In this document: positions 22,919-33,168 of the stretch, piece after piece
How positions within the stretch are numbered: the first letter of the stretch is position 1
Layout of the letters: every line of letters begins with the position of its first letter
Source of the DNA: Chlorocebus sabaeus
Taxonomy: Eukaryota > Chordata > Mammalia > Primates > Cercopithecidae
Reading direction: 5' to 3'
Length of the DNA stretch: 64,000 nucleotides
Assembly (NCBI RefSeq): GCF_047675955.1
Contig: NC_132915.1
Span: forward strand, 50,172,026 to 50,236,025
The notes under the pieces: model-generated
Seen by the model: only the letters and a program-made list of their open reading frames with translations
What the model was told of the DNA's origin: nothing
The model's database searches: none
Program-made: the position numbers and the translations under genes

Positions 22919-23203
22919 GAGACAGAGTTTCTCTTGGTTGCCCAGGCTGGAGTACAGTGACACAATCTCAGTTCACTGCAACCTCCACCTCCTAGTTCGA
23001 GTGATTCTCCTGCTTCAGCCTCCTGAGTAGCTGGAATTTCAGGTGTTCGCCACCATGCTTGGCTAATTTTTGCATTTTTAGTAGAGATGGGGTTTCACCA
23101 CGTTGACCAGGCTGGTCTCAAACTCCTGACCTCAAGTGATCTATCTGCCTGCCTTGGCCTCCCAAAGTGCTGGAATTACATGTGTGAGCCACCGCACCTG
23201 TCC
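22919..23203 (-). mobile_element. Alu, antisense, without a preserved poly-T start
   Basis: Reads GAGACAGAGTTTCTCTTGGT through both arms to 'gtgagccaccgcacctgtcc'. Possible target-site duplication AATAATATT (22881-22889 and 23205-23213), which is weak in this AT-rich context. Oriented opposite to the Alu at 23389, only 185 bp away. Confidence 0.95.
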
Positions 23204-23388
23204 CAATAATATTTTAAATATTAGCTTTTTTAAATCTCTTGTGTTTTTTAATTCCTTATACATAAATGGTCAGAAATCATAATTTGCTTAACAAATTAGC
23301 TTTTATTTATAAATATCTCTATCCAGATTGATTATCAGTTTCTGAGAATCTAATTAGTAAAGTTTTTCCATAACAAATGTCTTTATAA

Positions 23389-23670
23389 GCTGGGCGCGGT
23401 GGCTCACGCCTGTAATCCCAGCACTTTGGGAGGACGAGGCAGGCGGATCATGAGGTCAGGAGTTAGAGATCAGCCTGGCCAATATGGTGAAACCCCGTCT
23501 CCACTGAACTTAACAAAAATTAGCCGGACATGGTGCCACGCGCTTGTAGTCCTAGCTACTCAAGAGGCTGAGGCAGAACCCAGGAGGTGGAGGTTGCAGT
23601 GAGCTGAGATTGCACCAATGCACTCCAGCCTAGACAACAGAGCGAGACTGTGTCTAAAAAAAACAAAAAA
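23389..23670 (+). mobile_element. Alu, sense, immediately upstream of an exon
   Basis: Starts GCTGGGCGCGGTGGCTCACG and ends in an A-rich tail. Target-site duplication GTCTTTATAA is exact at 23379-23388 and 23671-23680. A short deletion removes the 'aggagaatcgcttga' portion of the right arm. The downstream duplication copy ends 13 bp before the coding exon at 23694. Confidence 0.97.
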
Positions 23671-23693
23671 GTCTTTATAACTTTTTTTTAAAG

Positions 23694-23815
23694 GTGGTAT
23701 GTTATTTTGCTACGATGTTTCCATGTATCAGAGTAAAGATGGAAAACCATTGAATAGACTGATGGCCAGTAGAGGGCGAAGTTTCAAGCAGACTTCACTT
23801 GCTCTTGTACATGAG
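23694..23815 (+). CDS. FOCAD: FOCAD internal exon W6 (122 bp, phase 1-0)
   Basis: Acceptor CTTTTTTTTAAAG, donor GAG|GTAGGT. Two bases complete Gly from W5, then GMLFCYDVSMYQSKDGKPLN, 'RLMASRGRSFKQTSLALVHE'. Contains a basic patch (R-x-x-x-S-R-G-R-S-F-K). The polypyrimidine tract is only eight T long and lies right behind an Alu target-site duplication, so the branch point position is uncertain. Skipping would shift frame. Confidence 0.93.
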
Positions 23816-24783
23816 GTAGGTTCCCATGTCCTCTTCTTTATGTTTTAGTGTTTTCTCCCTTCATGATATGTTTAAGAAGTTGGATGTTTGTTTAGAAATA
23901 ATTGTTTTGATCATAATTAATGTAAGTTGCTTTGAAAGACTACCAAAATAGCTGACCCAACTGAATACTCAAATATTTTGATGTATTTCTGAAAGAAATT
24001 GGCATGTTTTCCCCCACTGCCCAGCGTAATTATTAGGGAGTAATGTCTAGGAATTTGCTTTACTTCATCAATGCTTAACTGTCATTATTCAGAATAAATA
24101 ACAATTTATTTTTTAAAGAAATACTACTGCCTATATCTTAATTCTAATCCTTTGCAATTATGTAGGGGACCAGTGTTTATATTTTGTGAGAGTTTGGAAT
24201 TAAAAGTAAATAAAAGCATTTTAGAAAAATAACCCTTGGTTTTACTGTTTATTTTACTTTTCCTTTCAGCTACCTTTTAAAAATAAAGTTATGTGATTCT
24301 ATTAGATGTTTTATATGAAATCTGATTATTGCAGATTATGTTAAAACTGGGGGAAGAGGGAAACTGGAAAGCCCTTGGGAAATGCATTTTTATTGTTTTT
24401 AAATATTTTATCACACTCATTATGGTGTATACAAATTAAGATGTATGAATGAATAACAAAACAAAATATCACAGCAAAGAGATTTATATAGTTCAGACAT
24501 AGTAGGTTATATATCAGTTATAAGCAAAAGTATATGAATTGGAAAGATTTAATGAACTTGATGTAAAAATAATTAGCATTTCTAAAATATCTTCCTATAA
24601 AATCTTATACATTTGGTTGTAATTAATTTGATTCACTTTTATTCTGTATCACACCATTTGCCACCAGTTTAATAGCATAGCAAGATTTAGAGGGATTTTA
24701 AAGACCCATCTTTATCCTTTGCCATCCATTTTCCTTTCACATATTTAGTTAGAATTAAAATTGTGTAAATACTTGTTTCAGAA

Positions 24784-24786
<3 letters not shown>

Positions 24787-24820
<34 letters not shown>
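24787..24820. repeat. Isolated poly-T tract (34 nt)
   Basis: Homopolymer T, not followed by Alu antisense sequence (next bases GCCTAATGTAGTG). It may be the tail of an antisense retrocopy or a free homopolymer. Confidence 0.95.
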
Positions 24821-24822
<2 letters not shown>

Positions 24823-25454
24823 CTAATGTAGTGTTTTCATTCAACTACAAAGAGAAGAAGGATCTGGGAAGAGCAACGTTTCTCTAGGAAGGTTTAATTT
24901 CAGACATAGGTGATTTCTATGTTCGTTTGTCTCTGCCATCTCATTAGTTGGCATAGAGAAGGGAGAAACTTGGTGCTTTTTTGTATTTTAAGCTGTACAC
25001 TTAGACATTTGAAGGAAAACTGAAGTCTAAAGTGTTAGTTAACAGCTGATTTATAGTAAAAAGTCACCATCAGAACAGAAACAAGAAAAAGTATTAATGC
25101 AGGGGACAGCAGAAGACATCTGATAACTTTTGGCAGTGGCATCAGAAGTTATGAGATGTGTCCAAGATGTAAGCACAGAAAATCTTTGGCTTAAGACACT
25201 TATTGCTTGTGCTGCAGAGAGTCTAGAAAATTTCAAAGGGAAGAGAAAATAACATCATTGTTTTAGGGATCAATTAGGCATATTGGACAGAATTCTGCCA
25301 AATCTATAGTCGGATTTTAGACTAGATTCCATATTCTGCTTAGTATATATAGTTCATTTGCTTAAAACATAAAGACTGGGGGACCCATGAAGTTTCTCAA
25401 ACTATATGATAAGAAATCATATGAACTTTCAGAGCTGGTTAATAAAAATGATTG

Positions 25455-25600
25455 CAATAATCACAGCTAATAATTGATTTAGGTACTTTCAACACTGTGA
25501 GGTAGGTGCTGTTATGTGTCAAGGTCACAGAGCTAGCAAGTAGAGGAGCCTGGAAATTGAACCCAGGCAATGAGGCTCCATGGTCCTTCTTCTCTCCCAG
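25455..25600 (-). repeat. MIR SINE, antisense
   Basis: 'gtgaggtaggtgctgttatg', 'aaggtcacagagctagcaag' and 'gaaattgaacccaggcaatg' are the antisense MIR core and tail in the correct order. Confidence 0.8.
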
Positions 25601-25801
25601 GTTAATCAGAACATTCTAAAAATACATGTGGATCTTTCCAAGATTACTCAAATCTCTCTTAAATCATCTCCTTGCATCTCCTCTTTCTTTTGTTGCAATC
25701 AATTTGGTATTTTTCCAGATGAAATTTCTTCAAATTCTGCTTTTGATCCTCCCATTACTTTATCCTGAGTCTTTTTTATTTCCAAATATTTCTTCTTCCT
25801 T

Positions 25802-25806
<5 letters not shown>

Positions 25807-25849
<43 letters not shown>

Positions 25850-26130
25850 AGACGGAATCTTGCTCTGCTGTCCAGGCTGGAATGCAGTGGCACAATCTCA
25901 GCTCAGTGCAACCTCTGCCTCCTGGGTTCAAGGGAATCTCCTGCCTTAGCCTCCCAAGTAGCTGGGATTACAGGCATGCGCCACCAGGTCCAGCTAATTT
26001 TTGTATTTTAAGTAGAGATGGAGTTTCACCATGTTGGCCAGGCTGATCTCAAACTTCTGACCTCAGGTGATCCACCTGCCTCGGCCTCCCAAAGTGTTGG
26101 GATTACAGGCGTAAGCCACCGTGCCCAGCT
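25807..26130 (-). mobile_element. Alu, antisense, with 42-nt poly-T
   Basis: Poly-T at 25807-25848 then GAGACGGAATCTTGCTCTGC to 'aagccaccgtgcccagct'. Target-site duplication of 18 bp with one mismatch: TATTTCCAAATATTTCTT at 25777-25794 and TATTTCCAAGTATTTCTT at 26132-26149. Confidence 0.97.
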
Positions 26131-26154
26131 ATATTTCCAAGTATTTCTTGAGAA

Positions 26155-27175
26155 TTGCAGTTTGTTTATTAATTCACCAGTTGGACCTTTGGGTTTTTTC
26201 TCAGTTTTCAATGATTAAGACTAAAGTTTCTATAAACATTCTCGTATAGATCTTATGTGTGAACATTCATTTTTCTGTTTTTATTCAGTAAACAAATACC
26301 TAGGAGTGAGATTGCAACGTCATGTGGTAAATTCATATATAACTTTGTAGGAAACTATCAAACTGTTTCCTAGTGGCTATCTCATTTTGCATGCCCATCT
26401 GCAAGGTATGAGAGTTTCAGTTGCTCTGCCTTCTTGTCAGTGCTTGATATAGTCAATTAAAAAAATTTAGCCATTCTTGTAGATGAGTAGTATTAGTTTC
26501 CCTTTGTGGTTTTAATTTGTGTTTCCTTAATGACTAATGATGTTGAAGCATCTTTTCATGTGTTTATTTTGTATCTCTTTTCTTCCTGAAATGTTTGCTC
26601 TGATCTTTTGCCCATTTTTAAAATTGGGGCTTTTGTTTTCAAAAGAGTGTTCTTTATATATTCCAGATATTAATTTTGTTTTTACTTAGTCTGTTACATG
26701 TCTTTTCATTTTCTTTTTTCTTTCTTTCTTTTTTTTTTTGAGATGGAGTCTCACTGTGTTGCCCAGGCTGGAGTGCAGTGGTGCAGTCTCGGCTCACTGC
26801 AACCTCCGCCTCCCGGGCTCAAGTGATTCTCCCACCTCAGTCTCCTGAGTAGCTGGGATTACAGGTGTGCACCACCACGCCCGGCTGATTTTTGTATTTT
26901 TAGTAGAGATGGGATTTCACCATGTTGGTCAGCCTGGTCTCAGACTCCTGACTTCATGATCCACCTGCCTTGGCCTCCCAAAGTGCTGAGATTACAGGCA
27001 TGAGCCACCGCACCCAGTTTTTATTTTTTTATAATGTATTTTGAAGAGTGGACTTTTCATTTTGAAGAATTTCAACTTACCAAATTTTACAAAATGGTTC
27101 TTGCTTTTTGTTTAATCTGAGATTACAAAAATTTTTCATTTTCTTTTTTCCTGTGTTTTATTTTTATTCTTTTAA
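26155..27175 (-). mobile_element. L1M fragment, antisense, interrupted by an Alu
   Basis: 'cagtttgtttattaattcac', 'cctaggagtgagattgcaac', 'taatgactaatgatgttgaa', 'tttgcccatttttaaaattg' and, after the Alu, 'gaagagtggacttttcattt' follow the antisense L1M 3'-UTR/ORF2 order. The Alu at 26711-27017 splits it. Confidence 0.8.
26711..27017 (-). mobile_element. Alu, antisense
   Basis: T/C-rich tract 26711-26739, then GAGATGGAGTCTCACTGTGT through both arms to 'gagccaccgcacccag'. Target-site duplication not resolved because of T-rich flanks. Confidence 0.95.
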
Positions 27176-28590
27176 ATTCTTTTTAGAAATTGAGGTATGA
27201 TATGGTTTGGCTATGTCCCCCTCCAAACCTCATCTTGAATTGTAACACCTACATGCTGTGGGAGGAATCCAGTGGGAGGTGATTGAACTATGGGGACGGG
27301 TCTTTCCTGCACTGTTCTCGTGATAGTGAATGAGTCTCATGAGATCTGATGATTTTAAAAATGTGAGTTTCCCTGCAAAAGCTCTCTGTTTCCCTACTGC
27401 CGTCCATGTAAGACGTGACTCGCTCCTCCTTGCTTTCTGCCATGATTTTGAGGCCTCTGCAGCTGTGTAGAACTGTAAGCTTATTAAACCTGTTTCTTGT
27501 GTAAATTACCCAGCCTTGGATATGTCTTTATCAGCAGCGTAAAATTGGACTGCTATAAGGTGTAACACATAAACCATAAAATTTAGTTATTTAAAGTGTG
27601 CAACTCAGTGGTTTTCAGTGTATCCACAGAGTTGTATAACCATTCCCACAAACAATTTTAGAACAATTTCATTACCCAGAAAAGAAACTGTGTACCCATT
27701 AGTAGTCACTCCTCATTTTCCCTTGTCTTTAGCTTTCACCAGCCACTGATCTACTTTCTGCCTCTACAGATTTGCCTATTCTGGACATTTCATATAAGTA
27801 TAATCATACAATACATGGTTTTTAATGTCTGGCTTCTTTCACTTAGTATAATGTTTTCAGGGTTTTCCGTGTTGTAGCACGTATTAGTACTTCATTCTTT
27901 TTTGTGTGAGAATAATGCTTCTCTGCATGGATAGACCACGTTTAATTTATCCACCTTTCAGCTAATAGATCTCCTTCTGTGTTTTCTTATAGAAGTTTCA
28001 CATTTTAAGGTTTACTTTTTAGCTTAGGTCCATTTGAGTTAATTTTTGTGTAATGTATGAGTTATTTGTTGAAAATACCATCTTTTATTCACTGAATTAC
28101 CTAGGCACTTCTGCAAAAATCATTTGCTCATATATGTGTGGGTCTATTTTTGTATTCAGTTTTGTTCCATTGACATCTGTAGGTTTGTGCTTTCACCAGA
28201 ATGACATACCTGAATAACTTTTACTTTATAATGTCTTGAAATCAAGTAGTATGAGTCTTCCAACTTTGTTTCATCTTTCAAAAAAAGTTCTGACTATGCT
28301 AGGTCTTTTGCTTTTCTATATAAATTTTAAACCAGTTTTAAGAAACCATAAAAAAGTTTGCTGATTTCGATGGTAAATGCATTGAATTTGTAGGTCAACT
28401 TGGGAAAGGACTTACATCTTGGTAATAGAGTATCTAGACCCATGAACAAGGTATAATTGTCTATTTATGGGTTTTTTGGTATTATAAATCTTGGACATAT
28501 TTTGTAAGTATTACATATACCTAAGTATTTTGATGCTATTCAAATTAGACTTTTTATTTTAATTTACTGCTTATTGCTAGTTTATAATCA
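27176..28590 (-). mobile_element. L1M fragment, antisense, interrupted by a THE1-type LTR
   Basis: A second antisense L1 copy: a T-rich start at about 27176, 'agaaattgaggta', interruption by the LTR, then 'taacacataaaccataaaat', 'gtgtgcaactcagtggtttt', 'ctttcacttagtataatgtt', 'tccatttgagttaatttttg' and 'gatggtaaatgcattgaatt'. It ends near the start of the Tigger1 sequence. Confidence 0.78.
27198..27557 (+). mobile_element. THE1-type (ERVL-MaLR) solo LTR
   Basis: Starts TGATATGGTTTGGCTATGTC and ends 'tctttatcagcagcgtaaaa...ctgctata'. Internal landmarks 'ctgttctcgtgatagtgaat', 'catgtaagacgtgactcgct' and 'aaattacccagccttggata' match THE1/MST LTRs. Flanking 5-bp direct repeats AGGTA/AGGTG (one mismatch) fit a target-site duplication. 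No internal retroviral sequence adjoins it, so it is a solo LTR. Confidence 0.88.
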
Positions 28591-28819
28591 TCAAATTGAT
28601 TTTTTCTATGTGAAATATTTCTTTTTTATTATGATATCTGTTGTGATGATCTATGATTAATGATCTTTGAAGTTATGATTGTAATTGTTTTGAGGTATAA
28701 CAAACCATGCCCACATAGCACAATGAACTTAATAAATGTTGTGTGCTTTTTTATTTCTTCACCAACCAGATGTCCCCCCAATTGGGCCTCCCTATTCCCT
28801 GACACACAACAATATCGAA

Positions 28820-30553
28820 ATTAGGCCAATTAATAACTCTTAAAATGGCCTCTAATTGTTCAAATGAAAGGAAGAGTTACATATCTGTCACTTGAAATCA
28901 AAAGCTAGAAATGATTAAGATTAGTGAGGAAGGCATATTGAAAGCTGAGACAGGCTGAAAGCTAGACTTCTTGCACCAAATAGCCAATTTTGAATGCAAA
29001 GAAAAAGTTCTTGAGGGAAATTAAAAGTGCTACTCCAGTGAACACGAGTGATAAGAAAGCAAAACAGCCTTATTGCTGATTTAGAGAAAATTTTAGTGGT
29101 CTGGATAAGAGAACAAACCAGCCATAACATTCCCTTAAGCCAAAGCCTAATCTAGAGGGAGACTGGAACACTCTAATTCTGTGAAGGCTAAGAGAGGTGA
29201 GGAAACTGCAGAAGAAAAGTTTGAAGGTAGCAGAGGTTGGGGTTCATGTGGTGTAAGGAAAGAAGCGATTTTCCTAACACAAAAGGGCAAGGTGAAGCAG
29301 CAAGTGCTGACGTAGAAGCTGCAGTGAGTTATCCAGAAGATCTAGCTAAGATCATTGATGAAGATGGCTACACTAACCAACACATTTTCAATGTAGATGA
29401 AAGAGCTATCTATTGCAAGAAGATGCCTTGTAGGAACTTTATAACTGAAGAGAAGTCAGTGCCTGGCTTCAAAGGAAAGGCTGGCTGTCTTGTTAGGGTC
29501 TAATTCAGCTGATGACTTAAGTTGAAGCCCGTTCAACTTTACTTACAATTCTGAAAATTCTCGCGCTCTAAAGAATTACACTGAATCTCTTCTATCTGTG
29601 TACTAGAGATGGGACAAGGCCTGGATGACAGCATATCTGTTTATACATGGTTCACTGAATATTTTAATCCCACCATTGAGAACTACTGCTTAGAAAAAAA
29701 AAAAAAAAAGATTCCTTTCAAAGTATTACTGCTCATTGACAATGCACCTAGTCACCCAATAGGTCTGATGGAGGTGTACAAGGAGATGGATGTTGTTGTT
29801 ATGACTGCCAACACAACATCCATTCCGCAGCCCATGGGTCAAGGAGTAATTCTGACTTTCAAGTCTTATTTAAGAAATACATTTTGTAAGGCTATAGCTG
29901 ACATAGATAGTGATTCCTCTGTTGGATCTGGGAAAAATAAATTGAAAACCTTTTGGAAAGGATTCACTGTGTAGATGTCATTAAGAACATCCATGATTTA
30001 TATGAAGAGGTCAAGATATCAATGTTAACCAGTATTTAGAAGAAATTGATTCCAGCCCTCTTGGATGACTTTGAGGAATTCAATATTTCAGTGGAGGAAG
30101 TCACTGCAGATATGGGAAGGGTACCAAGAGAAGTAGAATTAGAAGTAGAGCCTGAGGATGTGACTGAACTGCTACAATCATGAGGAGTTGCTTCTTATGG
30201 ATGAATAGAGTGGTTTCTTGAGATGGAATCTACTCCTGGTGAAGATGCTGTGAACATTGTTGAATTGACAACACAGGATTTACAATATTACATAAACTTA
30301 GCTGATAATGCAGTATCAGGGTTTGAGAGGATTGATTCCACTTTAGAGAGAAGTTCTGTGGATGAAGCTATCAAACAGCATTGCATGCTTCAGAGAAATC
30401 TTTTGTGAAAGGAAACATTAAGCAATGGAGTAAACTTCATTGTTATCTTAAGAAATTGACACAGCCACCTCAACATTCATCAGCCACCCCAATCAGTCAG
30501 CAGCCATCAACATCCAGGCAAGACCTTCCACCCACAAAAAGATTAGGACTTGT
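28820..30553 (+). pseudogene. Tigger1 transposase pseudogene (multiple frameshifts)
   Basis: The frame is broken into at least four pieces: 29237-29503, 29609-29974, 30223-30408 and 30381-30553. Recognisable blocks are FNVDERAIYCKK (first catalytic Asp region), VLLLIDNAPSHP (second Asp), TTSIPQPMGQGVI and the C-terminal 'QQPSTSRQDLPP'. In pogo/Tigger transposases the third catalytic Asp sits in 'QPMDQG'; here it is Gly. The N-terminal DNA-binding part is present only as diverged DNA ('aatcaaaagctagaaatgat'). An A14 run near 29695 lies in the coding region. Not functional. Confidence 0.88.
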
Positions 30554-30601
30554 CAAAGATTTATATAATTATTTACATTTTTTTATCAGTCGAATATTTT
30601 T

Positions 30602-30773
30602 AAAAAATTTTTTTAGTGATGGGACCTCACTATGTTGCCCAGGCTGGAGTGCGGTGACTATCCACAGGTACAGTTACAGAACACTACAGCCTCCAACTCC
30701 TGGGCCCAAGGGATCCTTCCATCTCAGTCTCTTGAGTAGCTAGGACTACAGGTACGTGCCACCATGCCCAGCA
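30602..30773 (-). mobile_element. FLAM (free left Alu monomer, 7SL-derived), antisense
   Basis: Reverse complement begins GCTGGGCATGGTGGCACGTA and includes the 7SL-type segment read here as 'ggtgactatccacaggta', which standard Alu lacks. Single-arm length of about 160 bp and 'ggacctcactatgttgccca' at its far end. It is inserted within the 3' part of Tigger1. Confidence 0.8.
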
Positions 30774-31284
30774 GTAACAAATTATTTTAAAACTAAGATA
30801 TGTACATTGTTTTTTTAAAGATGTAATGCTATTACATAATAGATTATAGCATAGTGTAAGCATAACTTTTATATCCACTAGGAAACAAAAATATGTATGA
30901 CTCTCTTTATTGGATTATTAGCTTTAATGCATTTGTCTGGGACCAAACCTGTCTGAGGTGTTCCTGTACTTCCTATGTACATGTAGTGGGATAGTTTTCT
31001 TTTTCCAGAAATGCTACTATTAAATTAGTGGTAAATCTAATGATTGCGGTGGTCTTACTAAGAAATAGGATCTTACTGGCATGTAAATAAGCCCTTATAT
31101 AGTGTGTGTATTGTTATTCATTTCTATTAATAACAGCCCCTAAAGAATCCATGTCCTTACAGGATGTTCTATACCCTTCACAATGGCTACAACTACATGA
31201 GAGTGAGTGAGCAAGTGAATCAATGGCTAAAAGAACTTTATTTTGAATTTAGAAGTGCTCTGTCCTCATTTCTAAAAATACACT

Positions 31285-33131
31285 TTGTATTTTAGAGCAG
31301 TTTTAGGTTCACAGCAAAATTGAGAGCAGTGTATGGAGCGTTCTCATATAACTCCCTGCTCACTCTGCCCTCGTGCCTACCACTCATCTTCCCATTATCC
31401 CCCACCAGAGTGGTATATTTGTTACAAATGATGAACCTACATTGACACATTACCCAAAGCCTATAGTTTATATTAGGGTTTATTCTTGGTGTTAAACATT
31501 CTGTGGGTTTGAACAAATGCATAGTGGCATACATATAATCATATAATCATTTTAGTATTATACACGGTAGTTTTACTTTCTAAAACCCTTCTGTAATCTC
31601 CTATTCATCCCTTCCTTCTCCTTAACTCCAGGTGACCACTGATCTTTTTACTGTCTCTATAGTTTTGCCTTTTCCAGAATGTCAAGTAGTTGGAATCATA
31701 TGGTATGCAGATCTTCCAGACTGGCTGATTTCACTTAGTATTAGGCATTTGTTTTCTTCATGTATTTTCATTGCTTGATAGCTGACTTCTTTTTAGTGTT
31801 GAATAAAAATCCATGGTCTAGATATACTGCAGTTGATTTGGCCACTTACCTACAGAAGGATATCTTGGTTGCTTCCAAGTTTTAGCCAATATGTATAAAA
31901 CTACTTTAAACATCTTTGTGCAGAATTTTGTGTGGAGATGATTTTCAGCTCTTGGGTAAATGCCAAGGAGCACACTTGCTGGACTGTATTGGTTTTGTAA
32001 AAAATGGCCAAAACATCTTCCAAAGTGGCTATACCATTTTGCATCTCCTTCCTGTTGCTCCAAAGCCTTGTCAGCAGTTGGTGTTGTGGTCTGGATTTTG
32101 GCCATTCTAATTGGTGTGTAGTGACATTTCATTGTTATTTTCATTAGCATATCCCTGATATGTGAAGCATTTTGTATATGCTTATTTTTTATCTGTATAT
32201 CTATTTCTTTGACTCATTTTAAAATCCAGTTTTTAGGCTTTTCATAGTTGAGTTTTAAGATTTTTTTGTTTATTTTGGATAATAGTCCTTTATCAGATCT
32301 GTCTTTTGCAAATATTTTCTTACAGACTATGGCTTATCTATTCTCTTGACAGTGCCTTTTGTAGATCAGAAGATTTTTATTTTAATGAAGTCCAACATAT
32401 CCATTGTTTATTTAACACATAGTGCCTTTGATATTGTTTCTGAAAAGCTGTCATCAAGCCTAACATTATAGATATTATCCTGTGCTATCTTCTAGTAACT
32501 TCACAGTACTGTGCTTTACATTGATATCTATAATCTATTTCGAGTTAATATTTATGAAGAGTGTAAAGTCAGGGTCTAGATTCTTTTTTTTTTTTTTTTT
32601 TTTTTGCCTCAAGATATCTGGTTGTTTCAGTATCATTTGTTGAGAAGATTATCCTTTCTCCATTGCTTTACTCTGACTTATTCTCAAATATTAACGGACT
32701 ATATTTATATACATCTGTTTCTAGACTTTCTATTCTGTTTCTTAGATCTATTTCTCTAGCCATTGGTTCATACCATGCTTTCTTGATTACTGTAGCTCTG
32801 TAGTAAGTCTTGGAGTTAGGTATGTCAGTCCTCCAACTTTGTTCTTCTTCAATATTGTGTTGGCTCTTCTTTGTCCTTTGTCCCTTCATATGAACGTTTG
32901 AATCAGTTTGTTGTTATCCAGGAAGTAACTTGCTGAGATTTTGAGTGGGACTGTGTTGAGATTTTGAGAATTGAAGTTAGGAAGAACTGACATCCTGACA
33001 ATATTGAGCTTTCCAATCTATGAACCTGGAATATTTCTCTATTTATTTCATTCATTATTGATTTCTTTCATTAGAATTTTGTAATTTTCTCCTATAGGTA
33101 TTATATATATTCACACATTTATATGTCTGTC

Positions 33132-33168
<37 letters not shown>

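Larger units (their letters stand above)
20646..23693 (+). other. FOCAD: FOCAD intron W5-W6 (3.0 kb)
   Basis: Almost fully repeat-derived: sense L1M at 20710-22680, antisense Alu at 22919, sense Alu at 23389 that ends 23 bp before the next exon. 22690-22910 and 23210-23388 are AT-rich with no recognised feature. Confidence 0.8.
28590..30966 (+). mobile_element. Tigger1 (pogo-like) DNA transposon, 5'-incomplete
   Basis: Transposase-like coding runs from about 28820 to 30550 (separate entry) and the end region 30780-30966 keeps 'atatgtacattgttttttta', 'acttttatatccactaggaa' and the terminal 'gaccaaacctgtctgaggtg'. The 5' terminal repeat is not seen; sequence becomes recognisable at about 28590-28680 ('gatctatgattaatgatctt'). 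A FLAM insertion at 30602 separates the coding part from the 3' end. Inactive. Confidence 0.88.

Noticed and set aside
25626..25893. Poly-Phe and poly-Lys frames on both strands
   Set aside because: Artefact of the 42-nt poly-T of an antisense Alu.
26018..26218. 66- and 61-codon frames on both strands with 'GLTLSPRLE/ARWLTPVIP'-style peptides
   Set aside because: Standard Alu-derived peptides; the same applies to frames at 9572, 14024, 16158, 23399, 30684 and 51632.
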